From NCBI RefSeq assembly GCF_007655135.1, contig NC_045130.1, forward strand, positions 12,772,001 to 12,836,000: a DNA stretch of 64,000 nucleotides, given 5' to 3'. The position numbers and the translations under genes are program-made. The notes beneath the pieces were generated by a model. That model made no database searches. It saw only the letters and a list, made by a program, of their open reading frames with translations, and was not told the DNA's origin. Position 1 is the first letter of the stretch; the number at the start of each line of letters is the position of its first letter. Below, in pieces: positions 24,780-35,615 of the stretch. The stretch comes from Punica granatum. Its lineage: Eukaryota; Streptophyta; Magnoliopsida; Myrtales; Lythraceae.

Positions 24780-24925
24780 TTCTTGCAGTGGCGCACTTCT
24801 TGCCTGGTGACTAAGATGTCTCAGATTTAATATCTAGTGAGACTACTTCTGCCACTTTATTAGATATTTAGGATTTCTATTTCAATATACTAGACTCATT
24901 GACCTCTATTGTAACTGAAAAATGA
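24780..24925 (+). mobile_element. SINE copy, family S2, just after the second UGT
   Basis: The S2 layout is visible: GCGCACTTCTTGCCTGGTGAC, TTAGATATTTAGGATTTCTA and an end resembling TTGTAACTGAAAAA. Limits are approximate and no clear duplication was found. Confidence 0.55.
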
Positions 24926-25009
24926 ATAAATTTCTAATCGGAACAAGAATATTAAAAAAATAAGAAAGGACTAATTAGATAAAGTACGTAATTATGTCAA
25001 TAATGAGAA

Positions 25010-26131
25010 AAGGGAGTTTGATACGGTGATGTCATTCTCAACTGGGATCAAGATATCTTAGATTTGATTTTCATCATTGTAGTTCGTATGCCGTTTATTT
25101 CCTTTTCACCAAAAATCATGAACTTTCACCAAATTCCCAAATCTAGCATTAACTTTTATTTTTCCCCAATAATAACAAGCCAACGTTAGTCAAATGTAGC
25201 ATCTGTCCCGAATCCGTTAATTTTTTTTGATGTGGCTAGATAATGACGGTGATGTGGCTAACGAAAAATTTAAACTCCCATAGAACAACAACACATAGAG
25301 AAGCAATAGCTTCCATCATCATCTACTTCTTCTTTCTCTGCCCTCTCTCTCTTTATCGGGCTGAAGACACATAAACCAGAGCTTCCTTTCTCACCCTTCC
25401 CTTGGCCATCTCCATCACCTTAGACACCGCCACAGCTCACCACTTCCATCACCATCCACCTTCAGCAAATTTGTCTTCATCACTAGCTCTCGGCTCCCAT
25501 TCACCATGCCATAACCGCCATCACAGCCCTTTTCTCCATGCCATAGCCACCATCACCATCACCAACACCTTCACTTTTTGCTCTTCCCTCCATCACCGAC
25601 TCCACCATCATCTCCTTCACAGCATCACCATCCTCGACTCCCTCTCTTCTTCTACTTTCATCACCTTCTGCTTCCTTCCATCACAGTCGCTGCCCTCACC
25701 CTCTTCTTCCACAGCTCATCACCGCATCCTCATCTTGATCACCTTCTACTTTCTAAGGTCAAATATGGAGCCAAATTTTTTTAAAAATATCAGGGTCTTT
25801 TTAAACAAGTGAGTGGGGTCGTACATCCAGTGTCATCATTCTATTGGAGCTTACAAAACATTAGTCACGTCAGTCGCCGTTACTCGCCATGTTAGCAAAA
25901 TTGATGGAATTGGATGGATCTTAGATTTGGTCTAACGTCGACAAATTGCAGCTAGATTTGGGAAAAAAAAGTTGATGCTAAATTTGAGAATTTGGTGAAA
26001 GTTCATGATTTTTTTATGAAATTAACTCATTTCCTTTTATCTTTTTTTTTTGCTGGGTTATTTCCTTTTATCCTATTACCTTCAGTTCTATGCCCGTGGT
26101 CTCATCTTTAATCGGAAGAAAAAAAAAAGGT
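25010..26131 (+). mobile_element. SINE copy, family S2, split by a TIR element
   Basis: The left part (about 25010-25106) has the degenerate head and middle. The right part (26029-26131) has the S2 3' end: GCCCGTGGTCTCATCTTTAATCGG-type sequence and an A tail at 26118-26128. The inverted-repeat element 25107-26028 lies between them. The 13-mer with ATTTCCTTTTATC also recurs at about 26060, so the right part may carry one more small insertion. Confidence 0.45.
25107..26028. mobile_element. Mutator-like non-autonomous TIR element inside a SINE
   Basis: The left end has AAATCATGAACTTTCACCAA, and the same block appears inverted at the right end, with further matching (AATCTAGCAT, TTTTTCCC). An exact 10-bp duplication, ATTTCCTTTT, is at 25097-25106 and 26029-26038. 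The interior has a CATCAC-rich, low-complexity region (25400-25740). It leaves open frames rich in His/Ser/Pro, which I do not count as genes. Confidence 0.7.
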
Positions 26132-26157
26132 TTATAGATATATGGGTGATGCTACGA

Positions 26158-27742
26158 CGGCTGGCACCCAAAACAACCATTACGCTTATTTTCTTTTATT
26201 TTTTTCGATTATAAGAGTGGCCCATGCGCCTAGTATATTGAAATATAAATTATAAATATCTAATAAAGGGACACGAGTGATTCCACTGGGTATCAAACTT
26301 GAGACCTCTTGATTACCAGGCGAGAGGTTCACCACTGTGCTATTTCCTCTCTTGATTACGCTTATTTTATTTTTGACCGTCGGATTTTCTTACTTAAAAT
26401 CATGATCATGCAAGTGTCCAATATTTTTTTACTTTAAAATTCACTCCTAATATTTTTGACTATCCATAAATTCGACAATAAATCTTCTCGTCGATGTTTG
26501 GTCTCACTCGTGAAAGAGCGGAATCCGTCGTTATTAAACCGGATCAAATTGCATGAATTCAAACAAATAAAAATAATTTAATTACTTAAAAAACAAAAAC
26601 AGTAAAAAAAAAAAGAAAGAAGAAGTCGTTTTTCACATCTTCTCTTCTATTCTAACGAACGATAATTGAATGCAGAAGAAACCCTCGATGTCGAGTCGAC
26701 GATTGACTACGCCCCAAGGCCGCCCTTCCTGGATCTTCCCCCAGCTCTAAGCCCGGCTCCTCCCCTTCCTCCCCCTTCCCTCCCGGCCTCACACGACGAA
26801 AGCTCCTAGCTCAGCTCCTTGCTTCCTCCCCGGCTCAGCCTCCAACTTCGAGTCCCCGACTCTGCCTCCAGCTCCGAGCCTGACTCCTTCCCTTCCTCCT
26901 CAACTATGGCCCCAAGTCTCCGCTCGAGCCTTCCAGCCCTCATTCCAGACCGGATTTGGGATCTCTCAGTGTGGGGGGGTTTGGGAACTTCCCGCTATGG
27001 CCCCCCGCCCCTGAGATGAGGTCACCTGTGCAATCTGAGTTCACTGGTAACCCTTATCCCGGGTGGTGGTGCCGTTGATATCGAAACCTAATTCATTGAT
27101 GCAACAGAATCACAACATATCCCACTACTCCGCGATCACTAAGTTGATTCATCTTGCGAAGGACAAGCTCTCGTGTTTTAATTGTTGGGCTGTTATCAAC
27201 AAACATTTATCGGGCTGTCAATGGATAAAGACTAAGGATGTTGTCAAATGTAAATGGTGAGAAACCGAGGGAGAAAAAGTTGACATTATTGTCTCTGGTC
27301 GGCCCTCTTTTGTAGGACTAGTGATGAACTCTATCCACTTTCAGGACCAGATAACCAACTTGCGATTTTTATTAGAGAGGAAAATCTTGTTTCCCCTAAA
27401 TTGGATGCTTGTAATCAATTGTCGTTTGTTGGATTAGAGGAGATGTGGAAGATGAGATTTTTTTTTTCCTTTACTGCTATTGTTTTTTAAGTAATTAATT
27501 ATTTTTAATTTGGTTGAATGGGAGCAATTCTGTCCGGTTTAATATCTAACTGGATTCGGCTCATTCACGGGCTAGACCAAACATCGACGAAAAGATACGT
27601 GACCGAAATTATAGATAGTCAAAATATTATGAGTGAATCTTAAAGTAAAAAAATATTAGACATTTGTATGGCTATAATTTTAAGTATAAATATCCAACAG
27701 CCAAAAATAAAATAACCGTGATGGTTGTTTTTGCGTACCAAC
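26158..27742. mobile_element. Long-TIR (Mutator-like) element with a GC-rich core
   Basis: Inverted repeats of about 260 bp (after removing a SINE from the left arm) include AAAACAACCAT, TCGTCGATGTTTGGTCT and AATTACTTAAAAAACAA. The core at 26680-27060 is clearly more GC-rich than the surroundings and codon-like (Pro/Ser-rich frame 26819-27019). A second piece at 27063-27260 has an open frame with a Cys-rich end. Captured gene fragments (Pack-MULE) are the simplest reading. No convincing terminal duplication was found, so ends are ±5 bp. Confidence 0.65.
26193..26353 (-). mobile_element. SINE copy, family S2, inside the left TIR
   Basis: A complete 161-bp copy. On the minus strand it has box A TAGCACAGTGGTGAA, box B AGTTTGATACC, the 3' part GCGCATGGGCCACTCTTATA and a short A-rich tail. 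The exact 14-bp duplication ATTACGCTTATTTT flanks it (26179-26192 and 26354-26367). This copy defines the family best. Confidence 0.85.
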
Positions 27743-28458
27743 TGCAATAGCATCTCCAACAGATATATTTTATGGATATAAATCGATTAAAAAAAAAGGG
27801 GGTTTATAGAGAAGATATCAACTGCAGAAAACATTCAACCAAAAAGTATAGCTGTAAAGAAAATTCCAATAGAGAGAGTTCCGCTAAAATCTAGCATAAT
27901 TAAATCCGGTGTATTTCTTAGACACCATATCCTATGGATTAGTAACGATATGTATCTTTAACACGATGTGTTACCGATGTCTACTTATAATCTTTTTTGG
28001 CCTAAATTTGTGGCTTTGAACTTTATATAATCGAATTTCTTGGCTATAACCTTACAAAAGATCAATCAAGACAATAAAAATGTTGACCACAATTACTGGT
28101 GGCATCCCTTTTTTCTCTTTTCAATTGAATCCGTTCCCTCCCCTGCAAAATCCTTTTATATTTTTCTTCACCGATATTATCTAGTTGTAATCTCTTCATA
28201 TAATTTTACACAAATCTAATATATCAAAAACTATCTGTACCTTAGATCCGGCAGGTCAATCCACTAAGTTCACGGCAAACAGATAAGTCCGCATCAAATA
28301 GAATCTCCCATGTCAGGTGCTTTAAAAGTACCGTCTCATGATCAAACTCTCCTCAATAAACAGGAAACCTAAGCACAAAGAAGAGAGATTTCGCAACCGA
28401 AGAGCGAGGAAAGCGACAGCATCCAGGCCGCTCCTCAGCCACCTCTAGGGTAGTGGCC
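27743..28458. other. Intergenic DNA and leader of the CXC-domain gene
   Basis: AT-rich up to about 28250. The last ~100 bp (GAGAGATTTCGCAACCGAAG and on) look like a 5' leader. No other feature is seen. Confidence 0.5.
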
Positions 28459-31400
28459 ATGGCTCAGCAACCATTACAGCCTACGGGTCCTTCCACTCCA
28501 TCCCTCCAAGTGCGAGCTCGATCGCCATTACTTTGCTGGGATTTCGATTTGAGTTATCAAGTTTATTTCAGAATTTACCGAAACACTCCCCCTTGTTTAC
28601 ACTATATAAATGGATCTTTTCTGTCTCGTGTGTCGGTTCTCTTATATAGTCGATGAAAGATTATTATAAGAAGTACAGTTGCTTTCATGACTTGTTTAGA
28701 ACTCTGATTGTAAGGAAATAGTTTAACTGTTAAATAGATACTAAAATAAATCCTAATCACCGGGATCCCTTTCTTTTCTTCCTTTTTTCAATCGTAGGAT
28801 TTTGCTTATGGAGAGTTCACCTACCTACCGGAATCTGAAGTGGACTGGAATTCTATGCCGAGCTTTGCTGAGGGCAATTATGATCTGCCCCTTGATTCTC
28901 CAATCGTCGCATCATCTCCTCATCCCTCTGTCAATGGAAAGAGCACAATCAGTGTTTTGCCAAGGTTCGGAAAACTGTACATGGAACGTAAACAAATGTC
29001 AGTTTTCCATTATTATATCTAGTTTTACTTTCTCATTGTTAATAACATGTGTTCTATGTCAATTTCTATGTGATTCCTAGGCATCAGACCCAGCAGCCCC
29101 CTGCCACCTTCAATTCTTCTCAGCTTCCCGGAGATGAACTACCCAATCCGGTAGGCATAGGAGACTGTTTCCCTTCTTTTCTTTGATGAGAAAGCCAATA
29201 TTTTTCCCCTAACTAAAAAGAAGGAACTCTTTCTCACTGATGCGAAATTTTCCTTTCTGGTACTCTGAACAAATTAATTTTCATGTTTCTGTTGAAAGCA
29301 AATGCAGCAGAATGGTTTTATCTCACCGATGCAAGGCAATGGTCTAAATCCCCAAGCTGGATGTGAGGGGCAACTTCCATACTGGGCTGGAAAAGCCGTC
29401 TACGGAAGGCATGATGGGAGCACCCACAGTTTGTGGAACACGAACTTTACTCCCGGTGGATATTTTCCCCAACAACCATACTTCACGAATACAGGCAGAG
29501 CGGTTTCTTTGCCTGTTGGAGGAGGAGGCTTTTCCCGAGCAATGAATGGTCAGTAAGTCCCTCTTAAAGCAGTATATTAACTGTACACTGATTTAGGCCA
29601 TTTCATTAAAAGAGTGTGAATTTCAGGTACTATTTCAAATGGCAGAATGGCGATTCAAGTTAGTAACCCCGATTTCTCATCGGCAATGATGGACGATCCA
29701 AGACAAAAAACGTTCAATTATATTCGTAATGGATGGCAACCTAGTGCAACTAATCAACAGAGCCTCCAACAGATCAACAGGCAAGCATGCACGATATTTA
29801 ATTCTAAAAAAAAATGGAAATAGATTCTTAGTTTTCATTCTATTGAATGTTTGTCGAAATAGTTAATTATTCGAAACTTTTGTATTCTATAGGACGAATG
29901 TAGAGAACATGACTAACAATTCGACTTCTCGATCATGCAATTGCAAGAAAACCAAGTGCAACTCACGGTAAGTGATTTTCTGATTTTAATGGTACATCAA
30001 ATCTCTCTCTCTCTCTCTCTCTCTCTTATGTATGACGACGGACGCTATAAAATTTTAATGGATGCCATCCTAGGATCCATAAACACCCATAAGTTTATAC
30101 ATACGCATAAGTCCATGTATATTGGGGCTTCAAACTTACGATCTTTTGAATTTGCTGCGTTCCGTCACTGCTCTAACCTTTCTATCTTTTGTGATTTTGG
30201 CACTACTTGTTGAATGTTGGTAGACACTGTGGATGCTTCGCAGTAGGAATTTATTGCCAGACGACTTGCAAATGCCAAAATTGCCTTAATGATCACAAAT
30301 CCAAAGACAAAATCATGGAGGCCCGGCAAAGTGTCTTGTCCCGTGACAGTGCTGCATTTGAGCCAAGAGTTATCAACAACACTGAAATTCTTGCACAGGT
30401 TGCCTTCGTCTATTCTACGTGACAATGTTCACTTTATGTTGTTTAATATGTTCTCATGGGGTGGATACATGTTAACCTTTGGATCATATATATAGGAACA
30501 AGGAAACTATGTCAGCACCACATCTACTGCGAGGCATAGAGTTGGATGCAACTGCAAGCATTCCTTGTGCAAGAAAGGATATTGTGAATGCTATCAGGTT
30601 CATACAAAGTCATTTTGACCCGCTCAATATTTTGGATCTGTCTGCTGCACTCGGTGTCTTTGTATTTCTTCTCATTTCTTCCAACACTCATCAGGCTTCT
30701 AAAGGATTCTAATGGTTAGAACTTTTTCCTTTTCTGGTTACAGGCCCGTGTCAGATGCTGTGATGCATGCCGGTGTGAAGGTTGCAGAAATACTTTTGGC
30801 GTGAAAAGCGGTTCAGTATTTCCTGCTAATCAAATCATTCTGCAGATTTTCTAGTTTCCATGAATTTCAATAGCTTAAAGTTTCTTTCCTTGACAAGACT
30901 GAATGAAACTTGCGTAGTTTCAGAAATTTTTTTACATTAAAGCTGTTTTAAAATTTTACAGGGAGTAGAGAGCTGGCGAATTCATTGGAACAGGTAAAGG
31001 GGGATCATAGTGAGCGATAATATTCCTTTTGTTGGGACTAGAAGTGATCGGTTGGGTTGGTGCTGGTGACACTATTAATCACCATTGACAAGTCTTTCTC
31101 CTGCTTTTCACAGATTGCAAGGCACCCATCATTCGCCGAAGCGCAAAACATTCAAGGAAATTATATGGCCGAACCATTGTCTGCTCCTACTCTTTTGCAC
31201 CCTTTGGCGACCAACACACCTCAGTTGCCCTATAGAAGGGGACAAGATAACCATTTCACCACGGTGAGCTTCGGTGGCCCAACTCAGGAGATCAACTTGC
31301 AGTTACCAGGCTTTAACGGGCTATCCGAAAGCTACCCCATATCGAACTCGCAAGATCTTTCTGCTTTTCCTCTTCCAAACTTCTTCCAAGGTATTACCCA

Positions 31401-31647
31401 GTCGGTTGCAGCAGTTACGCATGCGGAGCGCCAACTCGGGTAAGTTTCTGGGGCGTCTAAGTCAATTGCCGGAAAGCTCACGTTGATGAAAATCTGACAG
31501 GTTTATAATATGTTTTTTCTGGACAAGGTTTAATGTTTCACAAATAAGTCTAAAAATTAATAAATTGTAATAATTGTCAGTACTGCAGGGATTGCACCAG
31601 GGGAAGCTAGCGTTCAAGATGATCCGGGAAAATCGGGTCATACTTGA
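28459..31647 (+). CDS. CXC/CPP (tesmin/TSO1-like) DNA-binding protein
   Basis: Twelve exons give 519 residues: 28459-28509, 28798-28997, 29081-29150, 29308-29548, 29627-29780, 29893-29967, 30224-30398, 30496-30597, 30744-30810, 30962-30993, 31114-31439, 31581-31647. Phases match throughout. It has two cysteine-rich CXC motifs, residues 254-284 (CNCKKTKC...CKCQNC) and 340-370 ([16 protein letters not shown]...CRCEGC). They are joined by a linker with [11 protein letters not shown], close to the usual RNPxAFxPK. The family binds CHR-like promoter elements (LIN54, TSO1, TCX proteins) and regulates cell-cycle and floral genes in the nucleus. The N- and C-terminal regions are rich in Gln, Ser and Pro. 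Two oddities: intron 5 uses a GC donor (29781), and the first motif has His265 where family members have Tyr. Confidence 0.85.
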
Positions 31648-31906
31648 GCAGAGTAGGGGGCGGGTTTACGACGTTTAGCAGAGGAAGCCATTGATCGAAT
31701 TGAACATGGACATCTGTCTATTACTACTACATCAGAGAGGGCTAATTGGTGTGACTTTTGTTTTCTGTTTTTGCCCGTACTCCAATGATTGTGTTAATTA
31801 TAAACCAATAAATCGTAGGTATATTATACGACGTAATTCCCTCTGTTTTCGCTCGTTCCCTCCTCTCTCCCCCCTTTCTCTCCCGAAACCTGCATTCTCT
31901 CCTCTC

Positions 31907-32342
31907 TAGGGGTGATAGTGAGTTGAGCTACTCGTGAGTTACACGAGATCGACTTGATGAGAACTCGAATTCGATTTGATCTTGTTGAGCTTGAGCTGAG
32001 CTTTTCAACTGAGTGAGCTGAGCTCGGGTTCAGTGGTACTCGGCTCGTCGAGCTTGAGACTACTCAAATTTCTATTTAACTTTACATGTATGTTCTTTTA
32101 TTAGTGGCTCTACCCTTATTGCATACTTGAGAGGCTACTCGAGCTTCTCCTTGATCTTGATCAAAGAGCTCAAAGTTGAGCGGAGCTTACGTTCATGAGC
32201 TCACTCAAACTAAAGTAAATGAGCTTGAACGAACCGTGCTTGAGCTACTCGAGTATCGGCTGAGCCCAAGCTTAGCATTTCAAGAACGAGTGGAGTTGAG
32301 CTTGTCTATACTTGAGTTCGACTCGACTAGATTACATTCCTA
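31907..32342. mobile_element. Possible non-autonomous hAT-like element rich in GAGCT
   Basis: The ends are TAGGGGTGATA and, inverted, TAGGAATGTAA. The interior is packed with GAGCT/CTCGAG words such as TTGAGCTTGAGCTGAGC. The flanking 8-mers CTCCTCTC and CTTCCTCT only loosely match. An open frame inside is an effect of the repeat. Confidence 0.45.
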
Positions 32343-32939
32343 CTTCCTCTCCAATAAATCCTCCAATTATTCAGGATTTTTTTAACTTAATTTATATATT
32401 TTTTACATGCAATTTTTTAATACTTAGTGGGCCGATCGACTCGACTGAATAAGATAGAGTCCATGCATCTTCTGGATACCAGTGTTTATATCGAAACAAA
32501 ATAATTATATCAATTCATATTTTGAACATTATAATTATAATTTAAAAAAAAATCGCACGCAGTGAATGAAGGCATACGTCTTGTTTTCTTTTTTCTTTTT
32601 ATGTAATTGTAAAATTTTATTGGGCCTACCAACTCAACAGTAATCAATCTTAGGTAGTCTAGCCAAAAAAAAAAGAAAATCTGAGTTGGTCTAGGTTTAG
32701 ATGATAAATTAGCACCGAAATTGAACTAATCTTTGGTATGTACATGTAACAAGGATAGACTACTTATCAATTTTTTTTTTGGTGAATTACGGGACTGGAG
32801 CCCGACTACTTATCATTTAAATTAAGTTTGAGGAGCCTTTGAACGTTGCATTCGATCTGTCCTGTCTGTCTTGGGTCAACAAAATAGAGATATTTTTAGT
32901 TTTCCAATTATCATCCTATAGTCCATCTTAATTGGAATA
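32343..32939. other. AT-rich intergenic DNA
   Basis: Poly(A)/poly(T) runs near 32540, 32590, 32665 and 32770. No gene or defined repeat is seen. Confidence 0.55.
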
Positions 32940-33819
32940 ATTAATTTCTTGAAGGATTCATTGGAGGATACATGCCAATGTTCGATTAAATCACTTGTAA
33001 AATATGCAACAAGTACATGTGACATTGAGAGAATGAAGCACATGTTTAATCCCTTTTAAAACATGTGGTCAAAGCCTCCAAGAGCAGTATCTCTTATTAT
33101 CTTGCTAATTCACTTAGTGAGTGGAAGTTACTTACCCACGTTCTCCCTCACTACAAGCATTCTTACCTTCTTCTTGCTTCTAAATTATGCTCAAACTTTG
33201 CCTAAAAATAGAGGAGGCTTCCACAAATTTGGGACACACACAATATTACTCTGTAGCTTTTATCTTCGGCCCTTCACGGCCCTTATTGTAGGAGTAGCGG
33301 TAATATAGATAATCCCTGGCTCGTGGTGGCTAGGGTCCTGCCCTTAATGGTTCGAGCCAAAGCTTGTTTGTGGTTGCAGGATCTTCGTCCTCAATGGCTC
33401 AAGCAATCAACCCCGTGTTGGCAAGTTCGTCTTCAATGACTCGGGCCATCAAACGCCAGTGGCGGCCTAGTTCGTCTTCAACGACATCGGTCCATCCGAG
33501 TTTGAGCAATCGACCCCGTCTTGACGTCTCAATGCAGTACCAATTCATTCATTCCTCGATGGTTCGAGCGCCCTCAAGTCAGAGATTTTCAGGCCTAAAC
33601 TACATCGGCATAGTCATTCCGTTCCCTGTAGGCCATCCTCGAAGATTCTTCGGTTTGAATTTCATTTCTATTTATATGTACTCGTGATGTATTCCTTTCT
33701 TAATGAACGGAATTCTAATTTCGCTCTTTCCTTTCAACTCACCAGCTAATCATATATATTTTATCTATCCTTTTTCCACTTGAAGTCCTTGATTTAGAGG
33801 AATCCCAAAACAACCCACA
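32940..33819 (+). repeat. LTR-like direct repeat, copy 1 (~0.88 kb)
   Basis: This shares most of its length with 34235-35142, from ATTAATTTCTTGAAGGATTC to ACCCACA. It has a TATA-like AAAAATAGAGGAGGCTTCC and an internal run of related ~45-bp units based on TCGTCTTCAATGACTC. Compared with copy 2, both upstream CACGTG motifs are changed to CATG forms. Confidence 0.75.
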
Positions 33820-34234
33820 TATTATGCTTGTATGGCCTTCTATGGATGGTCACCCTTTCAGTTCATGCGGCCCATGCTTAGCTGATCCACCTGCTCAAAA
33901 TTTTGAATTCACTTTCAGAGTTTGCATTCATGGGAATGAATTCTAAATCTCCAAATTTCTTGCTCATACTCAGATAAACTCTTGGTCAGAATTCTGAATG
34001 CAAACCCATAATTCGAACTCATATTTCGGCAATTGCTGATCTTTTGCATTCTGCAACTCTTTCCTATAAACACCGCCAAATTATCTTTCGACTTTGTCAA
34101 GTCATTATTTGAAATCTGGTGCGTTCACATTCGAAATTGCGCCCGAGATGACACTACCCCTCTATTTATTCATAATGCGCATGGGGGCACATGCCCCAAT
34201 ATGCAAATTTCAGTGTATCTGTTACCGGTATAAA
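33820..34234. other. Spacer between the two LTR-like repeats
   Basis: 415 bp with no capsid, polymerase or integrase similarity that I recognise, and no clear tRNA primer site after copy 1. Confidence 0.55.
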
Positions 34235-35142
34235 ATTAATTTCTTGAAGGATTCATTCCATGACACGTGTCAGTGCCCAATTGAATCACTTGTAAAACAT
34301 GCAATAAGGACACGTGGCATTGAGAGAATGAAGCACATGTTTAATCCATTTTTAAACATGTGATCAAAGCCTGCAAGAGCCTTATCTCCTAATATTTTGC
34401 TAATTCACTTAATGGATGGAAATTACTTACCCACTTTCTTCCCCACTCCAAGCATTCTTATCTTTTCCTTGCGTTTAAATTACACCCAAACTCTTTAAAT
34501 AGAGGAGGCTTCCGCATATTTGGAACACACTCAATCAAACACACAATATTGCTCTGTAGCTTTTATCTTCAGTCCCTTGTGGCCCTATCGTAGGAGTAGC
34601 GGTAATGTAAATAACCCCCGGCTTGTGGTGGCTGGGCCTCACCCTCAACGGTTCTAGCCAACGCGTGTTCGTGGTGGCAGGATCTTCGTCCTCAACGACT
34701 CAATCGACCTCGTGGCAGCAAGTTCGTCTTCAGCGACTCCAGCTATCATACATCGGTGGCGGCCAAGCTTGTCTTCAACAACATCGATCCATTCAAGTTC
34801 GAATCATCTAGGAGGTTAGAGTTTGATCCCGCGGCAATTCATCTCGACGTCTCAACGCGGTACCAATTCATTTCTTCCTCGAAGGTTCGAGCGCCCCCCA
34901 GTTGGAGATCCTCGGGCCTAAACTACATCGGCATAGTCATTCCGTTTGCTGTAGGCCATCCTTGAAGACTCTTCGGTTTGAATTTCATTTCTATTCATAT
35001 GTACTCGTGATGTACTCCTCTCTAAATGAATGGAATTCTAATTTCGTTCATTCATTTAAACTCACGAGCTATCCATATATATTTTATATATCCTTTCTCC
35101 ACACAAAGTCCTCGATTTAGAGAAATGCCGAAACCACCCACA
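34235..35142 (+). repeat. LTR-like direct repeat, copy 2 (~0.91 kb)
   Basis: The partner of 32940-33819. It keeps palindromic GACACGTGTC (34262-34271) and GACACGTGGC (34309-34318) upstream of TTAAATAGAGGAGGCTTCC. It looks like a promoter-bearing long terminal repeat of a miniature LTR retrotransposon. A tandem duplication of another repeat cannot be excluded. Confidence 0.75.
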
Positions 35143-35373
35143 AGAATTTTATGTGAAGGGAAAATAAATTATCTAATTTTCCAAAAAAATCGAAAAATCG
35201 AAAATTGTCTTTCTCCCTTTATCAAAATCTGGAAACACTCCTTTACGGACAAAATTTTTCAACTACATATATATACACATACAGGTATATTACCAATGAT
35301 TCGCGACATTCATCTAACTTTCTTTTGACTTCTACCGGCAAAATCTTGCATACATTTCATGTCTTAATAAGAT

Positions 35374-35405
<32 letters not shown>
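35374..35405. repeat. (GT)n(AT)n microsatellite
   Basis: About eight GT units run directly into about seven AT units. Confidence 0.95.
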
Positions 35406-35615
35406 CACCCCTGGATGACAATGTCTGCTAATAATTATGCATCTTCTTGTGATAAGTTGACGTACAAAATTTAATGCTTATCAAAAGAAACTTGTCAAAG
35501 ATCTTGCATAATTTGTAAGTGAATTGCGAAAATCTTGGCCAATACAATGTTTCCTGTTGAGCTTGTTAGTTAGAATATGAATGCCTCTGTAGAATAAAGA
35601 AGAATTTGAGAGAGA

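Noticed and set aside
25402..25812. A 136-residue His/Ser-rich open frame
   Set aside because: It comes from CATCAC-like low-complexity DNA inside a transposon; no domain, splice or promoter context.
33063..33687. Protein-coding frames in the LTR-like repeats
   Set aside because: The frames are not kept between the two copies and contain TATA and repeat motifs.
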